64,000 nucleotides of DNA from Comamonadaceae bacterium OS-4 (GCA_027924025.1 AP026970.1:248001-312000); one strand, 5' to 3'. Counted from the stretch's first letter, positions 17,519-25,481 are shown. Made by a program: numbers and translations. Notes: generated by a model not told the origin, from the sequence alone.

Positions 17519-17854
17519 ATGCGTTGGCTGACCAAACTGCCCCATTCGATCCGCTCGGCCTCCGGGCTGGAGTGGGCGTTGTGGCGCAAGCTCCCCCTGA
17601 TTGCTTTGGTGGGCACCGTACTGCCTTTGCTGGGGCTGGCGCTCTACCATGCGTTCGCAGAGGCTGCTAGCCCTGCAGAGGCGCGGGTGCTGCAGCTGGC
17701 GGAGTACATTGTGTTCGGGGTCATCGTGTTCCACTGGACGCTGGTGATCACCGCGGCCATTGGCTGCGTAGTGGTCATGGTGATGAAGGGCCCCGCCTAT
17801 GTGGCTGACGGGCTGGAAGTCAGCCATAGCGATCAGCCTCGCGCCGACCTGTAG
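17519..17854 (+). CDS. Small membrane protein of unknown function
   Basis: The 111-residue protein starts MRWLTKLPHSIRSASGLEW. Two clear membrane segments are visible, at about residues 27-47 (IALVGTVLPLLGLALYHAF) and 65-88 (YIVFGVIVFHWTLVITAAIG). The C-terminus is polar. The family is not recognised by eye. It lies 39 bp after radA and 69 bp before the cytochrome set. A role in the downstream electron-transfer cluster is possible because it is a small integral membrane protein in the same direction, but nothing in the sequence demands it. Confidence 0.65.
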   Translation: MRWLTKLPHSIRSASGLEWALWRKLPLIALVGTVLPLLGLALYHAFAEAASPAEARVLQLAEYIVFGVIVFHWTLVITAAIGCVVVMVMKGPAYVADGLEVSHSDQPRADL

Positions 17855-17923
17855 CGCACTGCGGCGTACCCCTTAAGACCGGCTTAATCTTGGCGGGCCA
17901 CCATGCAGGGCATGGAGGTCACT

Positions 17924-18322
17924 ATGTCATGTATCCGCACCGCAGTCCGCGCACTCACGCTGGCTGCCGCATTGGCCGGCACTGCCTGGGCTGGTACCCC
18001 GCAAGAGCAGCTGGGCGCCTTGAGCGCCCAAGCCGGCCGCAGCCCGAACGCGGCGCAGGGCCAGCAGTTTTTCAATGCCAAACATGGTCGCGAATGGAGC
18101 TGCGCCTCCTGCCACAACGCCCAGCCCACGGGCGAGGGCAAGCACGCGAATACGGGTAAATCCATCTCCGCGCTGGCCCCGGCTTTTAACCCCGAGCGCT
18201 TTACCGACCCCGCCAAAAGCGAGAAGTGGTTCCGCCGCAACTGCAATGACGTGCTCGCCCGCGAATGCACCCCCGCCGAAAAAGCCGATGTGCTGGCCTG
18301 GCTGATGAGCCTAAAGCGTTGA
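17924..18322 (+). CDS. SHP-type monoheme cytochrome c (DUF1924)
   Basis: The 132-residue protein starts MSCIRTAVRALTLAAALAG at 17924, preceded by a good GGAGG; an upstream ATG at 17903 is less likely. A signal peptide ends near AWAG. One heme c motif, CASCH, lies at 60-64. The pattern of length, single central heme site and C-terminal Cys pair (RRNCNDVLARECTP) fits the sphaeroides heme protein family. Family knowledge: SHP binds oxygen, nitric oxide and other small ligands and receives electrons from the diheme cytochrome DHC. The next two genes are DHC and a cytochrome b561, the standard partners, so this is a periplasmic terminal electron carrier or oxidase-like component. Confidence 0.85.
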   Translation: MSCIRTAVRALTLAAALAGTAWAGTPQEQLGALSAQAGRSPNAAQGQQFFNAKHGREWSCASCHNAQPTGEGKHANTGKSISALAPAFNPERFTDPAKSEKWFRRNCNDVLARECTPAEKADVLAWLMSLKR

Positions 18323-18349
18323 GTTGTGCCCCTTCGCAAAGGAAGAACT

Positions 18350-18877
18350 ATGAAAAACAAGCCCCTGGTGCCCGTCCTATATGCGCGAGCAGCTATGAAA
18401 TGGATAGCAATTGTGCTGCTGGCTGGCGCTGGCCTGGCGCGCGCAGACAGCCTGCAGCGGGTCCCTCCGCTGCCGAAATACCAGCAGGAGTGCGCCGCCT
18501 GCCACTTGGCGTATCCGCCCGGCCTGTTGCCCGCTGCGTATTGGAAGCGACTCATGGGCTCGCTGGATAAACACTACGGCACCGATGCGTCGCTCGATGA
18601 AGCCAGTGTGCGCGAGATCAGTGGCTGGCTGCAAACCCATGCGGGTACCTACAAGCGGGTGTCCGAAGAGCCACCGCAAGACCGCATCACCCGCTCGCAG
18701 TGGTTTGTGCGCAAGCACAGCGAGGTGGATCCGCAAATCTGGAAGCAGGCGGCCGTCAAAAGTGCCGCCAATTGCGCGGCGTGCCACACCGCGGCCGACA
18801 AAGGCAGCTTCCGCGAATCTGAAATCCAATTTCCCAAAGGCCTGGACGCGCGCTTTCGCCGCAACTGGTCCGATTGA
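18350..18877 (+). CDS. Diheme cytochrome c (DHC)
   Basis: The 175-residue protein starts at 18350 after a good AGGAAG site. Two heme motifs CAACH are at about 48-52 and 142-146, the first in ECAACHLAYPPGLLP, which is typical of DHC. The export signal ends near LARAD. A 28-bp dispersed repeat in the minus orientation encodes part of the signal peptide, around YARAAMKWIA; a secondary ATG inside it (18395) would still give an exported protein. DHC transfers electrons between the membrane cytochrome b encoded next and SHP encoded before it. Confidence 0.88.
   Translation: MKNKPLVPVLYARAAMKWIAIVLLAGAGLARADSLQRVPPLPKYQQECAACHLAYPPGLLPAAYWKRLMGSLDKHYGTDASLDEASVREISGWLQTHAGTYKRVSEEPPQDRITRSQWFVRKHSEVDPQIWKQAAVKSAANCAACHTAADKGSFRESEIQFPKGLDARFRRNWSD
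18382..18409 (-). repeat. 28-bp dispersed repeat, copy 4 (in DHC signal sequence)
   Basis: On the minus strand TGCTAT-N7-ATAGCT-N4-GCGCA, a perfect match to the consensus. It lies inside the 5' end of the diheme cytochrome gene. Confidence 0.8.
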
Positions 18878-18892
18878 TTGAAAGGCAGCCCC

Positions 18893-19654
18893 ATGGTCAC
18901 GACCTCCATTCCCGGCTCTGCCGGAGCCGGCAAGCCCGTCACCCCCGCTTTGCCGGTGCGCAGCCGCCGTATGGTGGATGCGCCTACCCGCATGTTCCAT
19001 GCCTTGTTTGCGCTGTGTTTTCTGGGCGCCTATGTCACCTCTGAGGGGGAGTCCATGCGCTTGCTGCATGTGACGCTGGGGTACAGCATGGCGGGCTTGC
19101 TGGTATTCCGGGTGGTCTATGGCGTGGTCGGTCCGCGCCATGCCCGGCTGTCCCTCTTGTGGCGCAAGCTGCAGTCGGCACCGCAGTGGCTGGGCTCCGT
19201 CCGGCAGTCGCTGTCCGGCACGGCCGGCGTGGCGGTGAACTGGCGCCAGGGGCAGAACTTGGCGCTGGCTTTGGCGGTGGTGGCCCTCCTGCTGATGGTG
19301 GTGCCCCTCACGCTCAGCGGCTATGGCAGTTACAACGAATGGGGCGACTGGCTGGAAGAGGTGCATGGGGTTATCGGCGATGCCTTTTTGGTGCTGGTGC
19401 TGGCCCACATTGCGCTGATCGCGGTCATGAGCGTGTTGCGCCACAAAAACATGGCGATGCCCATGGTGCACGGCCGCACCGAGGGCCCCGGCCCGGACCT
19501 GGTCACGCGCAACCACGGGTGGTTGGCCGTCTTGGTCCTGGTGGCGGTGCTGGGCTATTGGAGCTGGGAGTGGCAGCAGTCTCCCAAGGGCTTGGTCTCT
19601 GCGCAGGCGGTGAGCGACTTGCTGAGCGGGCGCGAATCTGACGATTCTGATTGA
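18893..19654 (+). CDS. Cytochrome b561-type membrane protein
   Basis: The 253-residue protein starts MVTTSIPGSAGAGKP at 18893 after AAAGG. Four or five membrane helices follow. Heme-ligand histidines fit MFHALFALCFLGAYV, RLLHVTLGYSM, EVHGVIGDAFLVLVLAHIALI. The architecture is the Ni/Fe-hydrogenase-type or b561 cytochrome found with DHC and SHP. It probably oxidises quinol in the inner membrane and reduces periplasmic DHC. It is 15 bp from the DHC gene, in one operon. A C-terminal anchor helix (GWLAVLVLVAVLGYWSW) precedes an acidic tail. Confidence 0.85.
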   Translation: MVTTSIPGSAGAGKPVTPALPVRSRRMVDAPTRMFHALFALCFLGAYVTSEGESMRLLHVTLGYSMAGLLVFRVVYGVVGPRHARLSLLWRKLQSAPQWLGSVRQSLSGTAGVAVNWRQGQNLALALAVVALLLMVVPLTLSGYGSYNEWGDWLEEVHGVIGDAFLVLVLAHIALIAVMSVLRHKNMAMPMVHGRTEGPGPDLVTRNHGWLAVLVLVAVLGYWSWEWQQSPKGLVSAQAVSDLLSGRESDDSD

Positions 19655-19741
19655 GTGGCGCGCGAGAGATGCGCGCACAGCGCGGGTGCAAAATGAGATG
19701 GCACGCCCACTGCGCGCCCCGAGTTTTTGATGGAATAACCC

Positions 19742-20410
19742 ATGCGTATCCTGTTGGCTGAAGACGACTCCATGCTGGGCGACGGCCTGCGTGCCGGCCT
19801 GCGGCAGGCAGGCTTTCAGGTGGACTGGGTGCGCGATGGTGTGGCTGCCGAGCGCGAGCTGCGCGCCGTGGACTACGCCGCCGCCGTGCTCGACCTCGGC
19901 CTGCCCGGCAAAGACGGCATGGAGGTGCTGCAGGCCCTGCGCGCCGCCCGCAACACCACCCCGGTGTTGGTGCTGACTGCCCGGGACGCGGTGCCCGACC
20001 GCATCCGCGGGCTGGACGCCGGGGCTGACGACTATGTGCTCAAACCCGTAGACCTGCACGAGCTGGCCGCGCGGCTGCGCTCGCTGGTGCGCCGCTCGCA
20101 CGGGGTGGCGCAAGACATCTTGCAGGCCGGCGCGCTGCGGCTGGACCCCTCTGCCCGGCAAGTCACTTGGCAGGAGGCGGTGGTGCCTTTGTCGACCCGG
20201 GAGTTTGATTTGCTGCACGCCTTGATGCGCAGCGCCGGCCGGGTGCTGTCACGCGAACAGCTGGAGCAGCAGATGTACAGCTGGGGGCTGGAGGTGGAGA
20301 GCAACACCATTGAGGTGCATATCCACCACCTGCGCCGCAAGTTGCAGGCCGATGTGATCCAGACCGTGCGGGGCGTGGGTTACATCCTTAACCCGAAGGC
20401 GGGCTTGTGA
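19742..20410 (+). CDS. OmpR-family response regulator (QseB-like)
   Basis: The 222-residue protein has a receiver domain starting MRILLAEDDSMLGDGLRAGL with phospho-acceptor Asp51 in AAVLDLGLPGKDG and the conserved Lys in DDYVLKPVDLHEL. A winged-helix DNA-binding domain follows (STREFDLLHALMRSAGRVLSR, then VRGVGYILNPK). It is QmrB/QseB/PmrA-like in length and sequence. The gene overlaps the kinase gene by 4 bp. It sits 87 bp after the SHP-DHC-b561 operon in the same direction, the arrangement known in other proteobacteria, so it probably controls that operon. Confidence 0.9.
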   Translation: MRILLAEDDSMLGDGLRAGLRQAGFQVDWVRDGVAAERELRAVDYAAAVLDLGLPGKDGMEVLQALRAARNTTPVLVLTARDAVPDRIRGLDAGADDYVLKPVDLHELAARLRSLVRRSHGVAQDILQAGALRLDPSARQVTWQEAVVPLSTREFDLLHALMRSAGRVLSREQLEQQMYSWGLEVESNTIEVHIHHLRRKLQADVIQTVRGVGYILNPKAGL

Positions 20411-21762
20411 GGCTGCCTGCACTCCACTCGATGCAGCTGCGCCTGCTGGCCTATTTGTCGGCCGGTGTGGCACTGGTGTGGTTGGCTGCCGCCGCCTGGA
20501 CCTGGGTGGATGCCCGCCACGAGCTCGACGAGCTGCTGGACAGCCATCTCGCCCAGGCGGCCGCCTTACTGGTGGTGCAGCAAAGCCATGTGGATGACGA
20601 TGAGGACGACGAGGAAGCGCCGGTGCTGCACAAATACGCGCCGCGGGTGGCATTTCAGGTGTTCCACGATGGGTTGCTGGTCGCCCGTTCGGGCAACGCG
20701 GGCATGACGCCCATGACCCGGGAGACCCGCGGTTTTGACACGGTGACCCTGGACAACGGTGACCGCTGGCGCGTGTTTGCCACCCGGGGCAGCAAGCGCG
20801 ATATTCAGGTGTATGTGGGCGAGCAGCTTGATTCGCGCGATGGCATTTTGCGGGCGGTGTTGCGCGGCATGTTGCTGCCCTCGATGTTGGCCTTGCCCCT
20901 CTTGGCCGCCCTGATGTGGTGGGCGGTGCGCAAGGCGATGGCCCCTCTGGACGCCCTGGGCCACAGCCTGCGCAGCCGCGCACCAGACAGCACCGTGCCG
21001 CTGCCCCGCGACAGCCTGCCCACAGAAATGCGCCCCATGGTCGATGAGCTCAATGCCCTGTTGCGGCGCATCGAGGGCATGGTGGCCTCCGAGCGGCGCT
21101 TTACCGCCGATGCCGCCCACGAGTTGCGCACCCCGATTGCCGCGATCCGCACCCAGGCCCAGGTCGCCATGGGCGCGGTGGACGATGCGGATGAGCGTCG
21201 CCATGCCTTGCAGAACACGCTGGCCGGTTGTGACCGTGCGGCGCGTTTGGTGGATCAGCTGCTCACGCTGGCCCGCTTGGACGCACCGGCCAGTGCAGCC
21301 GCTTCGGGGCGCACAGACCTGAGTGCGTTGGCGCGCAGCGTCTCCGCAGACATGGCGCCACAGGCCTTGGCGCGTGGGCAAGACCTCGAGCTGCAAGCGC
21401 CGCAGCCCTGCCCGGTCCCCATCGACGAGGTGTTGCCACGGGTCCTGCTGCGCAATCTGCTGGACAACGCCTCGCGCTACGCGGGGGACGGTGCGCGTAT
21501 TGCGGTGTCGGTGGCCGTGGTGCGGGGCTGGGTGCAGCTCACGGTGGAAGACAGTGGGCCGGGCTTGTCGCCGGCCGAGATGGCCAGGCTGGGTGAGCGC
21601 TTTTTCCGGGTGTTGGGCACGGCGCAGACCGGCAGCGGGCTGGGCTGGTCCATCGTCCGGCGTATTGCGCAGGCCACGGGGGCGCAGGTGGAGGTGATGC
21701 GCTCGGCAAGCTTGGGCGGCTTGCAGGTGCAGGTGTCCTGGCCGATGGCCGAGCCGGCCTAG
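20407..21762 (+). CDS. Sensor histidine kinase (QseC-like)
   Basis: The 451-residue protein starts at a GTG (20407) overlapping the regulator stop. Two membrane segments (about residues 13-33 and 155-175) enclose a periplasmic loop of about 120 residues with a run of acids (HVDDDEDDEEAP, about 61-72) that may bind a cation. The HisKA motif AAHELRTPIAAIRT places the phospho-accepting His at about 238. N-box LRNLLDNASRYAGDG and G-boxes VEDSGPGLS and GSGLGWSIVRRI are present. It is the cognate kinase of the upstream regulator. The ligand is unknown; the acidic patch resembles metal- or polyamine-sensing loops. Confidence 0.9.
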   Translation: MRLPALHSMQLRLLAYLSAGVALVWLAAAAWTWVDARHELDELLDSHLAQAAALLVVQQSHVDDDEDDEEAPVLHKYAPRVAFQVFHDGLLVARSGNAGMTPMTRETRGFDTVTLDNGDRWRVFATRGSKRDIQVYVGEQLDSRDGILRAVLRGMLLPSMLALPLLAALMWWAVRKAMAPLDALGHSLRSRAPDSTVPLPRDSLPTEMRPMVDELNALLRRIEGMVASERRFTADAAHELRTPIAAIRTQAQVAMGAVDDADERRHALQNTLAGCDRAARLVDQLLTLARLDAPASAAASGRTDLSALARSVSADMAPQALARGQDLELQAPQPCPVPIDEVLPRVLLRNLLDNASRYAGDGARIAVSVAVVRGWVQLTVEDSGPGLSPAEMARLGERFFRVLGTAQTGSGLGWSIVRRIAQATGAQVEVMRSASLGGLQVQVSWPMAEPA

Positions 21763-21823
21763 TGGCAGTGCGGCGCGTAGGGCGTTTGATTGCAGCGGCG
21801 CCGGAGCCTGCGAAAATCGCTCG

Positions 21824-22276
21824 ATGATGTTTCAAAAAATCCAACGAATCGTGATTCCGCTGGCCGCCCTGGCGGCCTTGATCCTCGGCTACCGGCACTA
21901 TGGCTGGCCCGGCGTGGCTTTGGTGGGCGGTGGCCTGATCATGTGGCAGCTGCTGCACTTCACCCGCATGTTGCAAGTGCTCAAGCGGGCGGCCAACCGG
22001 CCTATCGGCCATGTGGACAGCGCCGTCATGCTGCACGCCAAGCTGCGAGCCGGCTTGCCCTTGCTGCATGTGGTGGCCATGACCCGCTCGCTGGGGCAGC
22101 TCGAATCCCCCAAAGACACCCAACCTGAGCGCTACCGCTGGACTGATACTTCGGGCAGCACGGTGCTGTGTGTGTTTAATGGCGGCAAGCTCCAAAGCTG
22201 GGACTTGCAGCGTCCCTCGCAAGACGAAGCGCTGCCAGAGCCCGCGCACGCCGCTGCGGTGGAATCGGCCTCGTAA
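21824..22276 (+). CDS. Conserved hypothetical membrane protein
   Basis: The 150-residue protein starts MMFQKIQRIVIPLAALAAL. Two hydrophobic segments lie at about residues 10-22 and 28-46 (GVALVGGGLIMWQLLHFT), followed by a soluble domain with DTSGSTVLCVFNGGKLQSWDLQRPS. I do not recognise the family. The soluble part faces the cytosol if the hairpin topology is right. It precedes ilvE by 50 bp in the same direction and could be cotranscribed, but no functional link is evident. Confidence 0.65.
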   Translation: MMFQKIQRIVIPLAALAALILGYRHYGWPGVALVGGGLIMWQLLHFTRMLQVLKRAANRPIGHVDSAVMLHAKLRAGLPLLHVVAMTRSLGQLESPKDTQPERYRWTDTSGSTVLCVFNGGKLQSWDLQRPSQDEALPEPAHAAAVESAS

Positions 22277-22326
22277 AATCCCCCTTTTTGCAAATTCCTG
22301 CAAATCCCTCTCTTCAAGGACACCCG

Positions 22327-23277
22327 ATGAGCGTACTCCCACCTTCTATGTCTGATCGCGACGGCAAAATCTGGATGGATGGCCAGATGGTCGAATGGCG
22401 CGATGCCAAGATCCACGTGCTGAGCCATACGCTGCACTACGGGTGCGGTGCCTTTGAAGGCGTGCGGGCCTACAACACGGTGAATGGCCCCGCCATCTTC
22501 CGCCTGCAGGAGCACACCGAGCGCCTGTTCAACAGCGCCAAGATCCTGCGGATGACGATCCCCTTCACCCAGGAGCAAGTCAACGAAGCCCAGTGCGCCG
22601 TGATCCGCGAAAACAAACTCGAATCCGGCTACCTGCGCCCCTTGACCTGGATCGGCGACAAAAAGCTGGGTGTGTCCCCCAAGGGCAACACCATCCACTT
22701 GATGGTCGCTGCATGGCCATGGGGTGCGTACCTGGGCGAAGAAGGCATGAAGCGCGGCATCCGCGTCAAAACCAGCAGCTATACCCGCCACCACGTCAAC
22801 ATCACCATGACGCAAGCCAAGGCGGTGAGTAACTACACCAACTCGATCCTGGCCAACATGGAAGCCACCGATGACGGTTACGACGAAGCCCTGCTGCTCG
22901 ACAGCTCCGGTTTCGTGTCTGAAGGCGCGGGCGAAAACATTTTCGTCATCAAGAACGGCGTGATCTACACCCCCGACTTGTCTGCCGGCGCCCTGAACGG
23001 CATCACCCGCAACACCGTGTTCCACATCGCCAAAGATCTGGGCCTGGAAATCGTGCAAAAGCGCATCACCCGCGACGAGGTGTACATCGCCGACGAAGCC
23101 TTCTTCACCGGCACCGCCGCGGAAGTGACCCCGATCCGCGAACTCGACCGCATTGCCATGGGCAAGGGCGACTACGTGGGCAGCCGTGGCCCGATCACAG
23201 AAAAAATCCAATCTGCGTTCTTTGACATCGTCAACGGCCGCAACCCTAAATACGCCCACTGGCTCACGAAAGTCTGA
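22327..23277 (+). CDS. ilvE: Branched-chain amino acid aminotransferase
   Basis: The 316-residue protein starts MSVLPPSMSDRDGKIWMDG. Fold-type IV PLP enzyme: the cofactor lysine is about Lys165 in MTQAKAVSNYTNS, and EGAGENIFVIKNGVIYTP and TGTAAEVTPIRELD are the class signature regions. It carries out the last step of leucine, isoleucine and valine synthesis with glutamate as amino donor. The small zinc-finger gene starts 2 bp after its stop, so the two are cotranscribed. Confidence 0.95.
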   Translation: MSVLPPSMSDRDGKIWMDGQMVEWRDAKIHVLSHTLHYGCGAFEGVRAYNTVNGPAIFRLQEHTERLFNSAKILRMTIPFTQEQVNEAQCAVIRENKLESGYLRPLTWIGDKKLGVSPKGNTIHLMVAAWPWGAYLGEEGMKRGIRVKTSSYTRHHVNITMTQAKAVSNYTNSILANMEATDDGYDEALLLDSSGFVSEGAGENIFVIKNGVIYTPDLSAGALNGITRNTVFHIAKDLGLEIVQKRITRDEVYIADEAFFTGTAAEVTPIRELDRIAMGKGDYVGSRGPITEKIQSAFFDIVNGRNPKYAHWLTKV

Positions 23278-23279
23278 AT

Positions 23280-23486
23280 ATGTCCCAAGCAGTAGTTGAA
23301 CTCCTGGCCAGCGATTTGAACCACCAAGGTGGCGTGTTTTGCCCCAGCCCGGTGGCAGGCATGCAAACCTGGAACACCCACCCCAAGGTGTACCTGGATG
23401 TGGGCCGCTCCGGCGAAGCCAAGTGCGCGTATTGCGGCACCGTGTACAAGCTGAAAGACGGCGAGCACTTCGCAGCAGGTCACTGA
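23280..23486 (+). CDS. Small zinc-finger domain protein
   Basis: The 68-residue protein starts MSQAVVELLASDLNHQGGV. Its C-terminal half holds a zinc-ribbon-like arrangement: a Cys-Pro in GGVFCPSP, a His in NTHPKVYLD, and CAYCGTVYKL. The pattern matches the zf-CHCC family, whose mitochondrial relative is a complex I subunit. It is widely found after ilvE in betaproteobacteria, next to LPS genes. The function in bacteria is not established. Confidence 0.85.
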   Translation: MSQAVVELLASDLNHQGGVFCPSPVAGMQTWNTHPKVYLDVGRSGEAKCAYCGTVYKLKDGEHFAAGH

Positions 23487-23488
23487 GC

Positions 23489-24529
23489 GTGCAGATGGCC
23501 CCAAGCCAGGCGGCCACCGGCCGCTTCGGTGGGGAGTCATTGATCATCGCTCCCCAATGGATCGGGGATGCGGTGATGACCGAGCCCTTGCTGCGCCGGT
23601 TGGCGGCGCGGGGTGAGCGCATCACGGTGGCTGCGGTGCCGTGGGTGGCACCGGTGTACCGCGCTATGCCCCAGGTGGCAGAGGTGCTGGTCTTGCCCTT
23701 CGCGCGTGGCGGCGTCCAGTGGACTGCGCGCCGTGCCTATGCGGCCGGTTTGCGGGGGCGATTCAAACGGGCCTATGTGTGCCCCAACTCCCTCAAAAGT
23801 GCGCTGATCCCTTTCTGGGCCGGCATCCCTGCGCGCGTGGGCTACTCGGGTGAGCTGCGTTTCGGGCTGCTGAACCGCCGCCTGCCCAATCCTCCCCAAA
23901 ACAGCCGCCCGCCCATGGTGGCGTTTTACTCTGCCTTGAGTGGCGAAACCGGCGTGGACCACGACCGGCCGGCCCTGCAGGTCGCACTTGACGCGATTGC
24001 GGCGGTGCTCGCGCCGCGCGGCTTGCACGCGCAAGGTTTTTATGTGGTGGCACCGGGCGCAGAGTACGGCCCGGCCAAGCGCTGGCCGGCAGCCCATTTC
24101 GCTGCCATGGCCGCGGGGCTGGCGCAGCCGGTGTTGTTGCTGGGCTCGGCCAAGGATGATGCGGTGTGCACTGAGATTGCAGAGGCGGTCAATGCCCTGC
24201 GCCCGGGCCATTGTGTGAATCTGGCCGGGCGCACCAGCCTGGACGAAGCGGTGGCGCTGATTGCCGGCGCGCACGCCATGGTGAGCAACGACTCGGGCCT
24301 CATGCATGTGGCGGCTGCATTCGGGGTGCCGCAGGTGGCGATCTTCGGATCGTCCAGTCCGCTGCACACGCCGCCGCTGAATCCGGCGGCCACGGTCCTG
24401 TGGCTGAAGAACGACCCCGCCTACCAACCGCCGCTGGATTGCGCGCCGTGCTTCAAGCGGGAGTGTCCGCTGGGGCACACACGCTGCCTGAACGACATCA
24501 CTCCGGATAAGGTGCTATCGATTTTGTAG
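23489..24529 (+). CDS. waaF: Lipopolysaccharide heptosyltransferase II
   Basis: The 346-residue protein begins at GTG 23489 (AGG 9 bp upstream), with ATG 23495 as the alternative. Glycosyltransferase family 9 motifs: SLIIAPQWIGDAVMTEPLL near the N-terminus, VVAPGAEYGPAKRWPAAHFA, and MVSNDSGLMHVAAAFGVPQV with the conserved SNDSGLMH. The closing LDCAPCFKRECPLGHTRCL is typical of WaaF. It adds the second heptose to the inner core of LPS. The last codons and the stop codon are provided by a copy of the 28-bp repeat. Confidence 0.92.
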   Translation: MQMAPSQAATGRFGGESLIIAPQWIGDAVMTEPLLRRLAARGERITVAAVPWVAPVYRAMPQVAEVLVLPFARGGVQWTARRAYAAGLRGRFKRAYVCPNSLKSALIPFWAGIPARVGYSGELRFGLLNRRLPNPPQNSRPPMVAFYSALSGETGVDHDRPALQVALDAIAAVLAPRGLHAQGFYVVAPGAEYGPAKRWPAAHFAAMAAGLAQPVLLLGSAKDDAVCTEIAEAVNALRPGHCVNLAGRTSLDEAVALIAGAHAMVSNDSGLMHVAAAFGVPQVAIFGSSSPLHTPPLNPAATVLWLKNDPAYQPPLDCAPCFKRECPLGHTRCLNDITPDKVLSIL

Positions 24530-24540
24530 CTGCCTGCGCA
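24513..24540 (+). repeat. 28-bp dispersed repeat, copy 5 (contains waaF stop)
   Basis: TGCTAT-N7-GTAGCT-N4-GCGCA. The TAG inside the second palindrome arm is the waaF stop codon. Confidence 0.75.
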
Positions 24541-24577
24541 TATTCTGCGAGGGATATCGCTTGATTTGGCACAAAAA

Positions 24578-24599
24578 AAAGCCACCCGAGGGTGGCTTT
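24578..24599. terminator. Bidirectional terminator between waaF and frcK
   Basis: AAAGCCACC / GGTGGCTTT with a 4-nt loop. Eight A residues flank the left side, giving a strong U run for minus-strand transcripts and a weaker one for waaF. Confidence 0.8.
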
Positions 24600-24814
24600 A
24601 TAAAGTCCCCGGAGGGACGTCGTTGGAACCTGTTGAAGGAGGCCTATTGATTGGCCTTCTCTTCTATCCTTGTGAACTGTGACAGCAGCTGGGATGAATT
24701 TTCTCGCGCATGTGGAGAGAGCGGTATCCCCCATTCGGGTGAATTTGCACTCTTTTTTCACATTTTTTTGTGCAGTGCAGCGTTTTCTCATGCGGGCGGT
24801 CGGGATTGAAGTCG
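24600..24814 (-). other. Long 3' untranslated region of frcK with structured, anti-SD-like segments
   Basis: No convincing gene lies in this 215-bp stretch. On the minus strand it reads as the 3' UTR of frcK up to the shared terminator. It contains CCTCCTTC (complementary to a Shine-Dalgarno sequence) beside a GGCC-N8-GGCC stem, then a hairpin GTCCC-TCCG-GGGAC directly before the terminator. It may be a 3'-derived small RNA; this is inference. Confidence 0.35.
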
Positions 24815-25477
24815 CTACCAGCTTTGCAGCACCCAGTCCGCACGATGGCGGGTGGCTGCGATCCGGACGGCATTGGGTTCGTCCGTGCTGTCTATCCATG
24901 CCCGGGCCTCTGATTCGCTGCGTCCGAACCGCATGTGTCGGGCCAGCAAGCGGGCATGGCGCAGGGCCGGGTCCAGGTCCAGGTACCAGGCTTCGTCCAG
25001 CAAACCCCGCACCCGTGTCCAGGCGCCGTCTTCGAGCAGCAGGTAATTTCCCTCGGTGATGATCAGCGGCTTGTCCGCATGGAGGGGGATCGCCCCGGCG
25101 ATGGGCTCTTCGAGCTGGCGGTCAAAGTCGGGGGCGTAAATGGTTTCGCCCTCAGGCTGGCGGCGCACACGCTCTAACAGGTGCACATAGCCTGCGCTGT
25201 CAAAGGTGTGGGGTGCGCCCTTGCAGTGGCCTTGTTGCAGGCGGGCAAGCTCCCGGTTGGCGAGGTGGAATCCGTCCATCGGCAGGTACTGGCTCTGCGA
25301 ACTGAACCGGGCATGGAGGGCCTGTGCCAGGGTGGATTTGCCGGCACCTGGGCCTGCGGCAATGCCCAGAATGGTCCGGCGCCCGCTGGACAAAAGCGCT
25401 TCGATGCGGGCGATGGCCTCTGGGGGCAGGGCGCTCTGAGGGGGCGCAGTATTTGGCGTCAAATAAGGGTTTTCCAT
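24815..25477 (-). CDS. frcK: Nucleoside/sugar kinase-like protein of the frc cluster (FrcK-like)
   Basis: The 220-residue P-loop protein starts MENPYLTPNTAPPQ at 25477; an ATG nine codons upstream is possible. Walker A GPGAGKST is at 42-49, and YLPMDGFHLANREL and ITEGNYLLLEDGAW are hallmarks of the uridine kinase/pantothenate kinase-like family found beside fructose ABC transporters (frcK in Sinorhizobium). It probably phosphorylates the imported sugar or a related compound; the family's true substrate is not settled. It diverges from frcBCA, unlike the rhizobial order where frcK follows frcA, and shares the control region at 25482-25519. Confidence 0.8.
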   Translation of the reverse strand: MENPYLTPNTAPPQSALPPEAIARIEALLSSGRRTILGIAAGPGAGKSTLAQALHARFSSQSQYLPMDGFHLANRELARLQQGHCKGAPHTFDSAGYVHLLERVRRQPEGETIYAPDFDRQLEEPIAGAIPLHADKPLIITEGNYLLLEDGAWTRVRGLLDEAWYLDLDPALRHARLLARHMRFGRSESEARAWIDSTDEPNAVRIAATRHRADWVLQSW

Positions 25478-25481
25478 AATT

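Noticed and set aside
16079-17827. 582-codon open frame antisense to radA
   Set aside because: Same type of shadow frame over a certain gene; it also crosses the radA promoter.
24679-25059. 126-codon plus-strand frame between waaF and frcK
   Set aside because: It overlaps frcK in antisense, is rich in Arg/Pro/Gly and has no initiation site or similarity.
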